Source: Allantophomopsis cytisporea (lineage: Eukaryota; Ascomycota; Leotiomycetes; Phacidiales; Phacidiaceae). Taken from it: a stretch of 64,000 bases of DNA. Shown in pieces: positions 47,651-59,512 of this stretch (position 1 is the stretch's first letter; the number at the start of each line of letters is the position of its first letter). Location of the stretch: assembly GCA_024752435.1 (NCBI GenBank), contig CP103022.1:248001-312000 (forward strand), read 5' to 3'. The notes under the pieces were generated by a model, which was not told the origin of the DNA, made no database searches, and was given only the letters and a program-made list of their open reading frames with translations. A program made the position numbers and the translations under genes.

Positions 47651-48079
47651 CTAGCCCAAGGCAGCCTTCTTCGCGTCTCGTTCTGCGGGGTTGTACCTAT
47701 GTCCAGTCAGTTTCCGAGTAAGTATATCGATGAGCACGGTGGGGGCCGTGGGATATCGGTAGATGGTATGGAGTGCTGAGTTGCGTACTTGAGGAGCTTC
47801 TCAATGAGATCGACGTGCGTCATGATCATTCGACGGCAGCAGTATCTCTTGCACCCGAGCTGGTCCATGGCATCACTGTTGCGCAGAAGTTAGCAAAGAC
47901 CTTCCTGATAGATTTCTGTCGGCGAGCCAACTCACCCGTCCGTAGTTCCTTCGTCGATGAGCTTCAAATATCTCTCCCAAAGGTCTCCAATGACCTAGCC
48001 AGCGTCAGCCTGGGCAAATTGCCTCGGTGGTCGGGTAGCCTACCTTGCCACAAGAAAAGCAGCGCACAGGAATAATCAT
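47651..48079 (-). CDS. RPB10: RNA polymerase I, II and III common subunit RPABC5 (Rpb10)
   Basis: Four exons (48044-48079, 47936-47994, 47789-47875, 47651-47696) join to 75 residues, the normal length. All three introns are short GT-AG introns in agreeing phase. The first exon gives MIIPVRCFSCGK with the first zinc-binding CxxC; the third gives GCKRYCCRRMIMTHVDLIEK with the second Cys pair and the invariant CCRRM. WERYLKLIDEG lies between. The C-terminus YNPAERDAKKAALG is typical. Rpb10 is a small zinc protein shared by all three nuclear RNA polymerases and needed for their assembly. The gene is cut into pieces too short to appear as long frames. It is divergent to UTP17, 279 bp away. Confidence 0.95.
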
Positions 48080-48358
48080 GGTTGCGAGTCGAAGAGAATC
48101 TCAGGCGTGCGTTGAAATTGAAGGTGAAAGAGCGCGAGCGATGTGGTGGGTAAACGGGGCGATCTCGACAGTCGGCGCAAAGAAATGTTCGCGGACGCTG
48201 ATAGACGTTCACAATCTGACTAGCGCGCCGTGAACTTTTTATTTTCTGCAGATAGATAATCGAGCAAGCAAAGCTCACTGTCGACCCTCAAGTCCACCAC
48301 AACCCACCGAATAAAATCCACCACCTTCCACCACCCCTCCACTTCGTACGCCGTCGAA
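48080..48358. promoter_or_regulatory. Divergent promoter shared by RPB10 and UTP17
   Basis: 279 bp separate the two ATGs. It contains GAGCGATG at about 48137-48144, close to but not identical with the PAC element (GCGATGAG) of yeast ribosome-biogenesis genes, and a T-rich tract just before the UTP17 start. Joint control of a polymerase subunit and a ribosome-assembly factor is inferred from the layout. Confidence 0.5.
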
Positions 48359-51300
48359 ATGGCTTCGATCTTGAAGCGGAAGAGGAATTCTGCAGAGGTC
48401 GCGGAGGCGCAGAAGCGCTCCAAGGCTTTGAAAGAGGAATCCGCTGCGCCAAAGTTCGATGCTGCACAATCGCCATGGGACGCTGCGTTTAGCATTCCTA
48501 AACCCGACAACCAGATTGCTACTGTTGGTGGTGACGCCGTCAAGGCGCCTGAAGTGTTGGATTATGAGGAATATATGACTGCGAAACAGGCTTCCAAGTC
48601 GAAGAAGTCGAAAACAAAAGCGGCGTCGACATGGAGGACTTCGGAGCCAGTGGGAGGGCGCATGATTAATGTTGATCCAATATTCGTTGGGGATGAGAAG
48701 TAAGTTCTACATCTTAGATAATTTTCTGCAGAGCCTGACTGTGCAGATATCTTATTGTGGCTCATCGATTGTCGCTGCGCATCTATTCAACTACGAATTC
48801 TCTTCTCATCCGCTCGATACCTGTCGCGGTCGACCGCACGCTCGAGAACCACGCACGAATCGTCTCTTACTGTCAGTCACCAAGCTCGCCCGATTTTATC
48901 TGGGTCGCTTGTTCCGATGGCTCGATCTTCCGAATCAATTGGACGTCCGGCGAGGGCTCCACGCAATTCTGGACATGCTCGTCCACGGGAGTCATTCATA
49001 TGACAGTAGCGGCTATGGAATACAGCGGTCAGAAGCAGGATGTACTTTTTACCACCGAGAAGAGAAGGGAGGCTGGATGGCGCATTACGGCTCATGAATT
49101 GAATCCAGCTACCAAGGCTGCTGCTGCTCGAACTATTTACTCTTCACCGCAACCGATTCAGATCTTGAAGGCTGCTGGACAGGGCGATGTTATTGTCGCT
49201 GCTTCGGAGGAGAGAGTGCTTGTTGGAAGTTTGAGATCTGCGGATTTCAAGACTATCGATAAGATGAGATATGAATTCCGGGTTTTCGAGACTACAGATT
49301 ACGTCTCATCTCTTGATGTACGAGTATCGCCAAGATCCCGCGCATTAGAAACGCCTTCTAAGTCTGGCAACAAGAAGCAGAAGAGTGTTGTTGATATTGT
49401 AGTTGGCGATGTTAAGGGTGTGGTGTTTGTGCATAATGACCTTTTGGCTAAGCTTATTGACGCTCAGCGTGCTACTGCATCTGGAGAGAGACAGCCTAAT
49501 CTGGCACCACGAAAGCTTCATTGGCATAGAAAGGCAGTCCACAGTGTCAAGTGGTCATTGGATGGTAAGTCATCATGCTGAATAGTCATGATAAACACTA
49601 ACGATAATAGGCAATTATATTATTTCGGGTGGTAGTGAAACCGTTCTTGTGCTTTGGCAATTGGATACTGGCCGACAACAATTCCTTCCCCATCTCGCCG
49701 CAACTATCGAGAACATTGTTATCTCACCTAAGGGCTCATCATATGCAGTTCATCTTGGTGATAACTCAACCATGGTTCTTTCTACAGCCGAGTTGACTCC
49801 TACCGCGAATATTGCTGGTATTCAAGCACACGTGCTCGAGCCGGAGAAGTCCTTCGATTCTTTTGTCCAAAGACTGAAGGCTGAGACTCATGCACGACCA
49901 CTCATCCAAAGAGCTCCAGCTTGCATCAGCCCACTGAACCCTTCACACTTACTTCTGGCTGTTGGAGAGACACAATTGGCTAATCCTTTCCACACCGAAG
50001 TCCTTACCGCACCATACCTACAGATGTTCGACATAGCCAATTCCCACACCATTTCCCGTCAAGCTCTCAGCAGAACAAACATCACCAACAAGAACGTCGC
50101 CCCAAATGCCCAACATCTCTCCGAGCCACGAATCACCCAGCTGGAAATCAGCCACGATGGTCTCTGGCTCGCAACCGTTGATGAATGGGTACCCCCTAAA
50201 ACCGACCTTGAGTTCTTGAACCACGGTGGAATGGATCTCGAATCCGAGCGCGAATCCCGCCGCGAGGTCTTCCTCAAGTTCTGGCAACTCAACACCACCG
50301 ACAACACTTGGGAACTTGTCTCCCGAATCGATAGCCCACACGGCTCCTTCACCGATGAGAACGGTGTCGGTCGAGTCCTCGACCTCGCTTCCGGTGCCAA
50401 CACCCTCGAGTTCTCGACTATCGGCGAGGACGGCATAGTCCGCATCTGGGCCCCTCGAACGCGCCGTCGTGACGGCGTCATCGTACGCGGCAAGGACGGT
50501 CAAGCCCTCCGCAACTGGTCCTGTTTCGCGTCCGTACCACTTGGCAAGGCCGATCCAGAAGAGGAGCGCACAGCACCCGAAAATGCATGCGTTGCATTCT
50601 CGGACGATGGCTCTATTCTCGCGGCCGCTGTGCATGGCATGCCAGACGGTCTGCTGCACCTGATCGACCCAGCTACCGGCTCGGTGCGCTACACACGCAC
50701 TGGCATGTACACTGGCACGCTGATCAAATTGGCGTTCCTCGGCCGCTACCTGGTTACGGTGTCGGATCACGTCCGCGTCTACGACATGGTCTTGGATTCG
50801 CTGCAATGGGGTGTTGAGCTCACTAACCTCCGCTACCTCCTCACCACGCAGCAAAAGACGGAGATGATCCATCTCGCTGTTGACCGCTTGCATGGCACAT
50901 TCGCGCTTGCGCTGCCCGCCAGAGAGGACTGGGAGCTCGCGAGTAAGTTATCAGTGCATTCTATGTACGGCTCCTTCTCCGAACTGGTGGTCTTTGACCC
51001 GGAGAAGCGCGACCCGGTTTACGCGAGCCAGCTTGGTGGTATTGTCACCAGTTTGTTGGCCGCGGAGGGCAGTGCTGGGTACGTGGTGCTTGACACCAAC
51101 GCCGAGCTCAGGACGATACATCCCGGAGCAGAGCAGGCTGTCACGCTGAGCAACCTGCCGATTCCGGAGTCTGCTGGTGCGGAGGCTGAGGTTAGTGAGG
51201 AGCAGGTTACGGATATCATGCAGCTTGCCAATGACGACGTCGAGATGGACGTCGAAATGGCAGATGATGCACCTGCTCCTGTGGATGATGATGATGATGA

Positions 51301-51430
51301 TGGTCCACCTGTCGTTAGTCAGCAGCAGCTTGCGGCTATCTTTGATGTTGGACCTAGTTTTGCGATGCCGCCTATTGAGGAGATGTTTTACGCTGTTACA
51401 GGGCTTTTTAGTGGACGGGTTGGCGCTTAG
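48359..51430 (+). CDS. UTP17: Utp17/Nan1, WD-repeat subunit of the SSU processome (t-UTP)
   Basis: Exons 48359-48699, 48747-49564 and 49611-51430 join to 992 residues. Both introns are about 46 nt; the second has an ACTAACG branch point. The N-terminus is Lys/Arg-rich (MASILKRKRNSAEVAEAQKR), fitting nucleolar import. Two WD40 propeller blocks follow (for example IFRINWTSGEGSTQFWTCSS, HRKAVHSVKWSLDGNYIISG, GSETVLVLWQLDTGRQQFLP, TIGEDGIVRIWAPR). An acidic run of Asp lies near the C-terminus. The family (human WDR75) belongs to the t-UTP subcomplex, which links RNA polymerase I transcription to early 18S processing. The length agrees with fungal orthologues. Assignment rests on domain layout and motif recall. 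Confidence 0.85.
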
Positions 51431-53600
51431 GTTCGTGTAACAGCGGCGTCAGATGTTGTATGTTTAGATACGTAGGCGTTAGGGAGCGGGTGGGATGGGG
51501 AAAAGAATGGATTTGTTGAGATTGATTTAGTTATTTGACTTGTGATTGTTATATCGATCTGTGTATGAATGCCAGGTGTAGGTGGCTGATCAGATCTGCT
51601 TAATCTTGTCAAGAATGCCGTTTTATGGTCTTTTCGTTGTGATATTAGTAATGATTGCCAGTAGATCAAGTTAGATCTTCAAACAAGATCCGCCAAAGCA
51701 ATCTCTCGATCATTCTCTACACAGAATGCTATCAGCGATCACAGCATGGAGCTTCCTTAGCTTTTGAATACAAACCGCAATGGCCTGACAAACCGGGCAG
51801 GCCAGGAGAACTGAGACGTGAAGATCTCAAGCTGAGCTGAGTCTTGAACAGCAAACCGAGTCGTCATCATCACCAAAATGCCTGCAGCTGTGGAGTAAAA
51901 GCTCAAGCATTTCCAATCGCCGAGAATAGAGGACTTTGCAAAGACTAACATGTCCCACAGTTAGTATGTTAATGTCAGCTGGCTGACTGTACTTTGCTAT
52001 AGTATCGCCATAATAGATCTCGTCATCATTTGCCTTTTCACCATCGTCGAATGCTTCGTCACTGTTGAACTACTATGAGAGATGTACTTGGACTCTCAGA
52101 GTGAATGGATTGCAAGAAGTAATGGCGTCTCCAAATACGTTCTTAACTTCTTGGTCACTTCTCTGTATCGTTGGAAGGCATTTTATAGTAGGCTTTTACC
52201 ACAAGCACTAGCGTATCACGCCGAACAGGTGAGTCCATTTTCCACGGTCTTTATCAAATACTGAAGCGGCATGTAATTCCTTATATTTAGACTCGGTACT
52301 GCCTAAGTGAGTTAGGAAATGAGGTGGGGGTGGAGAGCTTTTTTACTTATTCATACAACCCTCCTCCCTCTAATCGTTGCACCTATGCGTATAAAAGGAG
52401 ATAAACAAGCTAGTTAGACACTCTAAAATCAACTCATGATTTGCTGCATAACCTATATTCTGCCGTCCAGTATTCTAGATTCATCAGAAGATCGCCGACC
52501 GAGATGTTGCAAAGTCAACTATCCACTGGCCAAAGCGGATCCAGATGAATCACTTGACAGGGTTTTCTGGCGTGGAGTATGATTAACAGGCTCTTTGAAC
52601 CCTGCCTCAAATACTAAAAGCTCTGTATTATTTTTGCAATTTCTTTCCCCTATAAGTGATGTGCGTGATGCTTTCCTTTTTTTTACTAACGAGCTTCACC
52701 AAAACGATTGAAACGGGTTCACACGTCTATGTATATATGTTATAAAAGCCAGAAGGGAAAGACAGCCAAAGTGAAACACCGAGTTTCAAGTGAGCATCTA
52801 AGAGCTAGGTATGTATCTGAAACAACAGGATTGATTCGAAATCTGTCAAGATTCTCAGTGCGGTCACTTTGTACAGGGAGCTGCAGCAAGACTTTTGATA
52901 CCGAACTGATTGAAGGAAAAAGAGAACTATATTCTACTTCGCTATCAGAATTCCACTTAGTGGTGCGTTGCATTATATGCCAAATCCGTTTAATCATGAA
53001 AGTGAGAAAGCTCACTTTTCACACTACGGTGTAGCAAATGACGTCGGGTATTGGCCGTATATATGTGTTGACAATATCCAACTCTCAGTTTAGGCCTCCT
53101 GCGAAAAAAAAAATCGAAAAAATTATGATGCAGCGGGTTGAGGCTAATAGGGGCATGTATGAAGGTCATTGCTAGACAGGATGGCAGGGGAACTTGGATT
53201 ACCTCATTCACGTCATCGCTGAATCCATGGTCATAAATCAAGAACATGAATGTCTACATTGAATCAACAACCACTCACAGGAAGGGCGTTTATAGAAATG
53301 GTAGCTCATAGCTTTATTCAAGTACTACGTTGCACTACTGCTCTCCATAAAGGTAAAACCACCGCAAGCCATTGTATTTCATCACTAAAGTCAACGCAGC
53401 CTTAGTCCCGCATAGCAACATAGTTCTTCCGCCATCTCGGCATAAGCCAAATCAATCCATGCAACAAGCAGATGAATGAACTTTTGATAAGGGGAAATGA
53501 TGGGTATGAAAGGTTGTCGCAGAGAACTGTAAAGGAGGAGGCGATAGTGTGAAAATTGGTGTGGCAAATTTAAATGAGATTTATATGTTGATTGACGAGG
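51431..53600. other. Intergenic region between convergent genes
   Basis: A 2.2 kb spacer between the 3' ends of UTP17 and TOA1. Contains copy B of the hairpin repeat (52957-53022). Frames such as 52708-53034 overlap that repeat and show no domain. Confidence 0.5.
52957..53022. repeat. Dispersed hairpin repeat, copy B
   Basis: Second copy of the element at 9070-9131, same orientation. Stem AAAGTGAG (52999-53006) and CTCACTTT (53011-53018) surround a 4-base loop. Sequence after the stem (CACACTACGGTG) also resembles copy A (CTCACACCGAAGTG), so the element may extend further. Confidence 0.55.
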
Positions 53601-55516
53601 TTACCACTCGTATTCACCACTGGCCTTGTGGAAGACGTATTCCTTGCCGTTCACCGTCAAAACACCGTCCTTCATAACGCACTTCCTATAGTCTTGTTAG
53701 AGATGCTCAAAAGCCGACACAAAAACAAGGAAACGTACCACTTGTTCTTGACTCTCTGTACTTTATCATACATGCAAAGCATGATATGACCCATACCCTC
53801 ATCGTCATCCTCCTCATCATTCAAGCCATCATCCGGATCATCAAGATCAGAATTAATAGCGTCCTCATCAAGATCGGCATCATCATCCCTCAAAATACCA
53901 GCCTTATCATCCTCATCGTCATCAGGACCATCCATCTGCGGCGGCAGCGTGGAGATTGACGATACTCCAGTTGGTGTGTATGGCATGGCCTGTGGCGCTC
54001 TCATCTTACCTTTACCCTTGGCAGTACGCTTGTGTTCTTTCAGGGGTAACATCAAACCGCCACCTTCCATGTCCCTGCCCATAGCCTCAATCTTTCTTCG
54101 GATCATGTTGTCAATTTCAATACGTCCCATCTCAACTTCTTCTCCTTGAGCATTGAACCTCTTCACCATCAGCTCTCCCTCATCCTCATCATCAGCACCA
54201 TCGGTCTGACCATTGTTTTGAGCTGGAGCTTGGTTTTGGTTCTTCAGTCTTGCTTGAGCAGCTTGCATTTGCTGAGCAACTCCGGCCGAGTATGCGGCTT
54301 GTGAAGGGTTCTTAGCCATCATATTTGGACGAGGAATGCCGATATTGGTGGATGGTTGTTGCTGCTGCTGCGGCTGCTGTTGTGGTTGAGGTTGCTGCTG
54401 TGGAGGCTGTTGAGGTGGTTGCTGAGGAGTATTGTTTACATTTGTGATGTTAGCAGCTGCTCCAGGACCAAACTGTGCAGCAACCTGAGAAATGGCTCTT
54501 TGTTGGGCGCTCATTCCATTCTGGAACTGTGGTACTGACATACCCTGAGCAGGCGAAGGCTCAAGTCCTGGTTCGGTCTTGATGCGCTTGCTTGGGTCAT
54601 CAGCGTTTGGCATCTGTTGTTGGGGTAATTGTTGAAAGTTGGAAGGTTGTGAAGGGTTTGCTGGTTGTGACATTGGCATATGCATTGGCTGAGACATCTG
54701 CTGACCAGGCTGAGCCATCTGCTGTTGTGGTGGAGCAGTCTGTTGATAGTTTGAAGGAACTGTAGGAGGGTTGGAGATAGGTGGTGGAGGTTCGACTTTT
54801 GGATCCCATGGAAACTGGGCAACACCGAGACTGGACAACTTTTGTTGCCATACCTGTAACAATTAGCATAATGGCCAGCTGCTTCGACAGTTAAGTCCCA
54901 GATATAACTTTAATGAAGTTTTATGAATAAGAAATTATATGTGCTTGACAGGCTGCAATAAGTAAATAGGCATAGCATGATGATAGACTCGCACAGAACG
55001 TGACAATCACGTGTTCTGACAGGGATCGGAGGAGCACTAATGAGATTTGTGGCCCCAAGCGAGCGGATGAGAGTTTAAAAGGTGAGAGGGGGAATTGAAG
55101 TAGAGGCGATCCCCCCGCTGCCTGAAATCGAGCGAAGCCGAGAGAACAGCGCCAGAAAGCACATGAACCACGACGACGACAACGACCATCAACAACGACT
55201 CGCAGTTTATCTACTATACCTTTCTAATACGAAAGCAAAATGCCATCCTAAGGAAAACGATAAAAAACGAAATGCGACCGCTATAGCTTTGGGAACGACA
55301 GAAGAGATGCAACTTACTCTGGCTAATTCATCAAGAACGCCTTCATCAACCCCACCTTCCTCGAAATCGACTCGAGAGGTTTCTACGACATCTTGGATAA
55401 TGCGCTGGTAGACGCCGCCCTGAATATGCTGTATTAGTATTGTCGTCCTGGACCCTGGATTTCGCATAACCACGTCGCCAGAAGAAGGGTATACATACGA
55501 CACTGGTATTCGACAT
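53601..55516 (-). CDS. TOA1: Transcription factor TFIIA large (alpha/beta) subunit
   Basis: Exons 55499-55516, 55318-55419, 53739-54853 and 53601-53685 join to 439 residues. The N-terminal four-helix-bundle part reads MSNTSV, GGVYQRIIQDVVETSRVDFE and ends in VWQQKLSSLGVAQFPWDP. A long Pro/Gln-rich spacer follows, then an acidic stretch (DDDEDDKAGILRDDDAD, LNDEEDDDEGM) and the C-terminal beta-barrel segment HIMLCMYDKVQRVKNKW plus KCVMKDGVLTVNGKEYVFHK, ending GEYEW. TFIIA steadies TBP on the TATA region for RNA polymerase II. The first exon codes for only six residues. Intron 1 has a TACTAAT branch; intron 2 is unusually long here (464 nt). Confidence 0.93.
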
Positions 55517-56389
55517 GATGACACGAGTAGTTGGTAACGAACGGGACGCCTGTGTGCAACAAGCTACTGATCAAAGATATCTGGTGCAGACGTTTCTGAA
55601 AGTTCTCACTTCAACGTGGATACAGCGGTGCTTGGTCTGTGTTTGGTGGTTGTTCTGATAGTGATTTGGTATGTAAGCAGGCCAACTAACGCAAGTGGCC
55701 GCGTGTAAAGGTCGTAACTCGAATGTGCTTTGTGCAGTATGATTCTACAATGCCTTTCCGAGCAGTAGAGGTGCAGTTGTATATGTGGTTGAGCACGCAG
55801 CAAGTGTTTGTCGATGGCCGCGTCTGGAGTTGTAGAGGGTGAGGAGACCAAAGCCGATAGGCATTCATCCCATGAGTTCGCTTAGCGATCGGGCCAGCTA
55901 CGTAGCTGCAGAGCCTCTGCTTGTGATTATGGACAATGATAATTTGTTTGAAATTATATTTATATGATATTCACAACTTGATGAGTATAGGCCATGAATT
56001 AGGACGACCTGTATTGTGTGTTCCGTTCTCAGCCTCTTCGCCAGCTGTTAATGCAGCCTTTGACCAACCCTCGCTGCGTACTATTGGAGATTGAGCGCAG
56101 CACATCAAAGATCCAAGCACAGGTATGGTGGTACTCTGAATAGACTCATCCAAATGTTATAAACCAAAAGTTTAAATAAAACCCTCTGCGGGTGCTGGAG
56201 ACTAGTAGTATCAATTACGTTCGCCTTATGTATACATGTAAATAGAACTCAGTAAAATGCACCTGCGGTAGCTTTGATCGCATGACTGTGTGTATCCAGC
56301 ACAGGCGATAATGTCGTTCATCCTTTAATACCTTTCCCCTCAGCAGCACTATTGTTCTCAAGTTTTACTGTTGCTCATACTTCTGATAT
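55517..56389. other. Intergenic region, nothing recognised
   Basis: Contains the TOA1 promoter and the 3' side of the next minus-strand gene. Frames at 55606-55868 and 55971-56153 have no motif. Confidence 0.5.
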
Positions 56390-58020
56390 TTAGGTTAATC
56401 CACGCTTAGAACGCCTTGGAGGCCCAGCAGCGGCTTCAATCTTCCTCTTGGTACCCTTCTTTTTGGCAGCTGGCAAATCAGCACTATCATGGCTCTTGGC
56501 TTCATCTGCAGCTTGGTTCCTCACATCCCCTTGGTCCTTGGTAGTCTTCACACTTGCCTTCTCCTTATTAGCTGGTTTTTTTATGCCCGCCATATTCACC
56601 TTCTCCTTTGCGTCTTCAACGTGTCCCTTAGCTTTCTCGACATATTCTTCCGCCCCTTCAGGTTCCTCCTTGACTTCCTTGACATGCTTTCCTGCTCTGC
56701 CAGCCTCACTCCGAGCCAGCTGTATGTCATTTTGAGAGACTTTAATTTCTGCGTTCCCCTCACCATTCTCTATGTGCCAATCTGGGTCTTTCACCAGAAC
56801 ATAAGCAACCTTTTCAACCTCTACAGCCCGTACACCCAGTCTTTCGCGGACTGGCGCCAGTTTTTCATCAATTCTCTTGAACTCTGCAATGGAATAATTC
56901 AACTTGCATTTCTTGCCCTCATTTATGAGCCAGTAATACATTTCATCAGCGAAAAAGGATATGTATTTGGGGCAATATACTGCAAGGAGAAGAGATGCTG
57001 TAGCTGGTCCTACACCCTTGAGTTTGGAAAATGCCTCGACACCTAGCTGGGGTGCAGATTCTGGTTTTTTGTCATGATAGAGACGGTATGTTGTGACTCC
57101 TGTCAGACTTGCTTGTCGGATTGTTTCTTCAGTGTTTGAGTCTACCATTTGAGCCAGTTTTGGACGCCAAGTGCCATGTTTCCTGCCGCAGTAATCAGCA
57201 ACATGATGCTCAATAATCGGTGAAAAGCATGAGAAACTAAGAGTAAGAAAACGGGATCAAAGAGAATAGTGAAAGATTGAAGGCAAGAATCCTGCCTAAT
57301 TCTGGACAATATATGGAGTAACCATATCAATCACTGAATATTTCTCGAAGCTTACCAGATCATCATAGCCAAGTATTCTCCTGCGACTAAAATGACAAGG
57401 ACTTTATGTTTGAGCACGTTAATTCAGTTCTAAAGAAATGTTCAGAATCCGCGGGAAACTTGGAAAGCCCAAACCCAACATCGATATAATCAAGACCAGA
57501 ACACTGTCGAACAACAGCCTACCTCGAGAACCGGTGAACAGTTCCCAAGCCGAAAGCTCCAAAATCAACACTAGAGAATACTCACAATTTCCATGCCAAA
57601 AGCCTGTTCAAATCTGCTTTCACCATTGGCTTGATTGTTGTCGTGTCATCCCAATCCCAGTCACTGTACTTCGTGATTGCCTCCCCATATCTGAAATCAT
57701 CCAGCTCCTGCAACGTCTCAGCAGGTGCCTCAGCTGTCACATTCGAATCAGTCCAAGATCTCCTATATGATACGCATCCATGCCCCTTCAAAACTACACG
57801 ATCTCTTAGAGTAGACACTGCTTCATATACATCTCAGAAGAGACCTGTGTAGCTAAGCAAAACCCAGGAAGGTTTATTGCTCTCACAGACATGCCATGCC
57901 GCCTTTCTACTCACCTGGCTTATTCAACTTCTCAACTAATGCCGGATATCGCCCCAGTGCCTTTTCAAATTGCTCGCGGGTGATTTCAGTGGCTTTAGGA
58001 GTTGCTTTGGGAGTAGACAT
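56390..58020 (-). CDS. Helix-hairpin-helix (DNA glycosylase-like fold) fungal protein, function unknown
   Basis: Exons 57915-58020, 57586-57832 and 56390-57182 join to 381 residues. The start reads MSTPKATPKATEITREQFEK. The core shows YGEAITKYSDWDWDDTT, LLAWKLKHGTWRPKLAQMVD and a clear helix-hairpin-helix, FSKLKGVGPATASLLLAVY, followed by FADEMYYWL. This recalls HhH-GPD-type DNA-repair folds, but no catalytic Lys/Asp or iron-sulfur cysteines are apparent, so enzymatic activity is doubtful. The C-terminus is very Lys/Glu/Ala-rich with a basic tail (KKKGTKRKIEAAAGPPRRSK) that looks like a nuclear localisation signal. Intron 2 is 403 nt, long for this genome. The acceptor of intron 1 may shift by 12 nt without changing frame. 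Confidence 0.8.
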
Positions 58021-59512
58021 CGTTTTAGAAATAGACGTCTTCTCATGAATTTCAGTTCCAATTTTAAGTCGGATTGAAATCAGTTGTGAAGTCCAATTCT
58101 TGGTTCTCTATGCGAGGATTGTTGATAAGGGAAAACGAGGGTTTCGACACGTTACAATGCGATTGATGACATGACGTACCTGACGCGACGATTGTTGATA
58201 TTTGTGTTGATAGCGGAGTGCGGGATGCGGGTCCGTGGTTGCCGCTTATTGCTATCGATGTTCGGATATCGTTATGGATTCTAGACGTTTGACACTTTAG
58301 ATAGGTACTTTTCTGACCTAGATGATTTCAAACTCGCCATTTGACCGTTTATCTTTGAAGGTGTTTATGGGCTTGATTTCGATGAGAGTGGGTTCTTGAC
58401 GACTCTATAGTCCTATGTCCTTCGAATTCGACAAATAGCTCTTTGAACAATAGCATTTATACCTAGATTCTTCTCTCAACAAACCTATCAATTCTGTTGT
58501 CAGTGGTTATCGTACTTTCAAGAAGTTCTTTTGCAATAATTGATAACTGTTGGTTGAAGTATAAGCAACTGTATCAATGTCCTTTCTCGACATACAAACT
58601 TATGAAAGCTGGTTCTTTATGTCTATGGGGTTGTAATCAATTGATCAATATAACAGCGCTAACTTGTTCTATTTGACACCTCTATATAGCATCACTAGAT
58701 GCGCTATTGTACGAACTTGACATAAATAACTCTTGGACCTTTTAATAAATGAGATCCCTTTCTATTTTAGCTAGCAATGAGTTGTTTACTCGCCACACGC
58801 GCTACATACCCCCAAAGTCATAAGTCAATCAAGCGAAAAGCGGGAATTTCTGGCAGAATTTGACTGAGGGTCAGTCACGACATCGCATCTCTCCAGTGGC
58901 CAATAGATATTTCATAGAATTCCGACTCTATGCCGATTATGCAATGAGCACAATGGGGCTCTTGAAGGGCTTACGCGACTTTAGGGGTATAGTACGCTTA
59001 GACACCGCTTAGGGACAGCGGACAGCAGAGACGAGGCGACTAGACACAGCTTCGCCCCAAAATGATCAACTAGCTGCAGCCAATCTCCTGGATTGAGCCA
59101 TGCGACCCATCCCATATGAAACACTTGAATGTCCCAGCTCAGTATTTGTAGGACCAGTCGACCTCTTCTCAAAATGTCCGTATTCAAGCAGTCGATGGAA
59201 AGCTTGTGTTCGATGTTCGATAGTGCTGCTGAGTGTTCTCTGTGGTAGTCGGCTCGTGTGAGGCCTCGAAACATCTCCTAGTTCTTACCGTCTCGTAGAT
59301 CTCACGGACAGTTTCGATTCTAGAACAAAGTCGTCGTAAGTTCGATTGTTCCTCCCTATGGGCACCGCGAAAGTATCTCGAGATTCTCACATACTTCTTC
59401 GTGCATGCTCTTCGCCTTTATCTTCATACTGTCGTCCTGCGTGTGGTTCTGAATTCTCCAGTGTCCCATTAGAGTTTTGTAGGGGAGGTTGCCAACATTC
59501 ATTATCCTCGAG
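58021..59512. other. Divergent intergenic region, nothing recognised
   Basis: A 1.5 kb AT-rich region between two divergent genes. Short frames only, with no repeat or RNA gene seen. Confidence 0.45.

Noticed and set aside
50018..50893. 291-codon minus-strand frame inside UTP17
   Set aside because: Shadow of the UTP17 coding strand, with no recognisable domain.
54985..55030. C/D-box snoRNA-like ATGATGA and CTGA on the plus strand in the TOA1 intron
   Set aside because: Wrong strand for an intron-encoded RNA, no terminal stem, and C' and D' boxes are absent.
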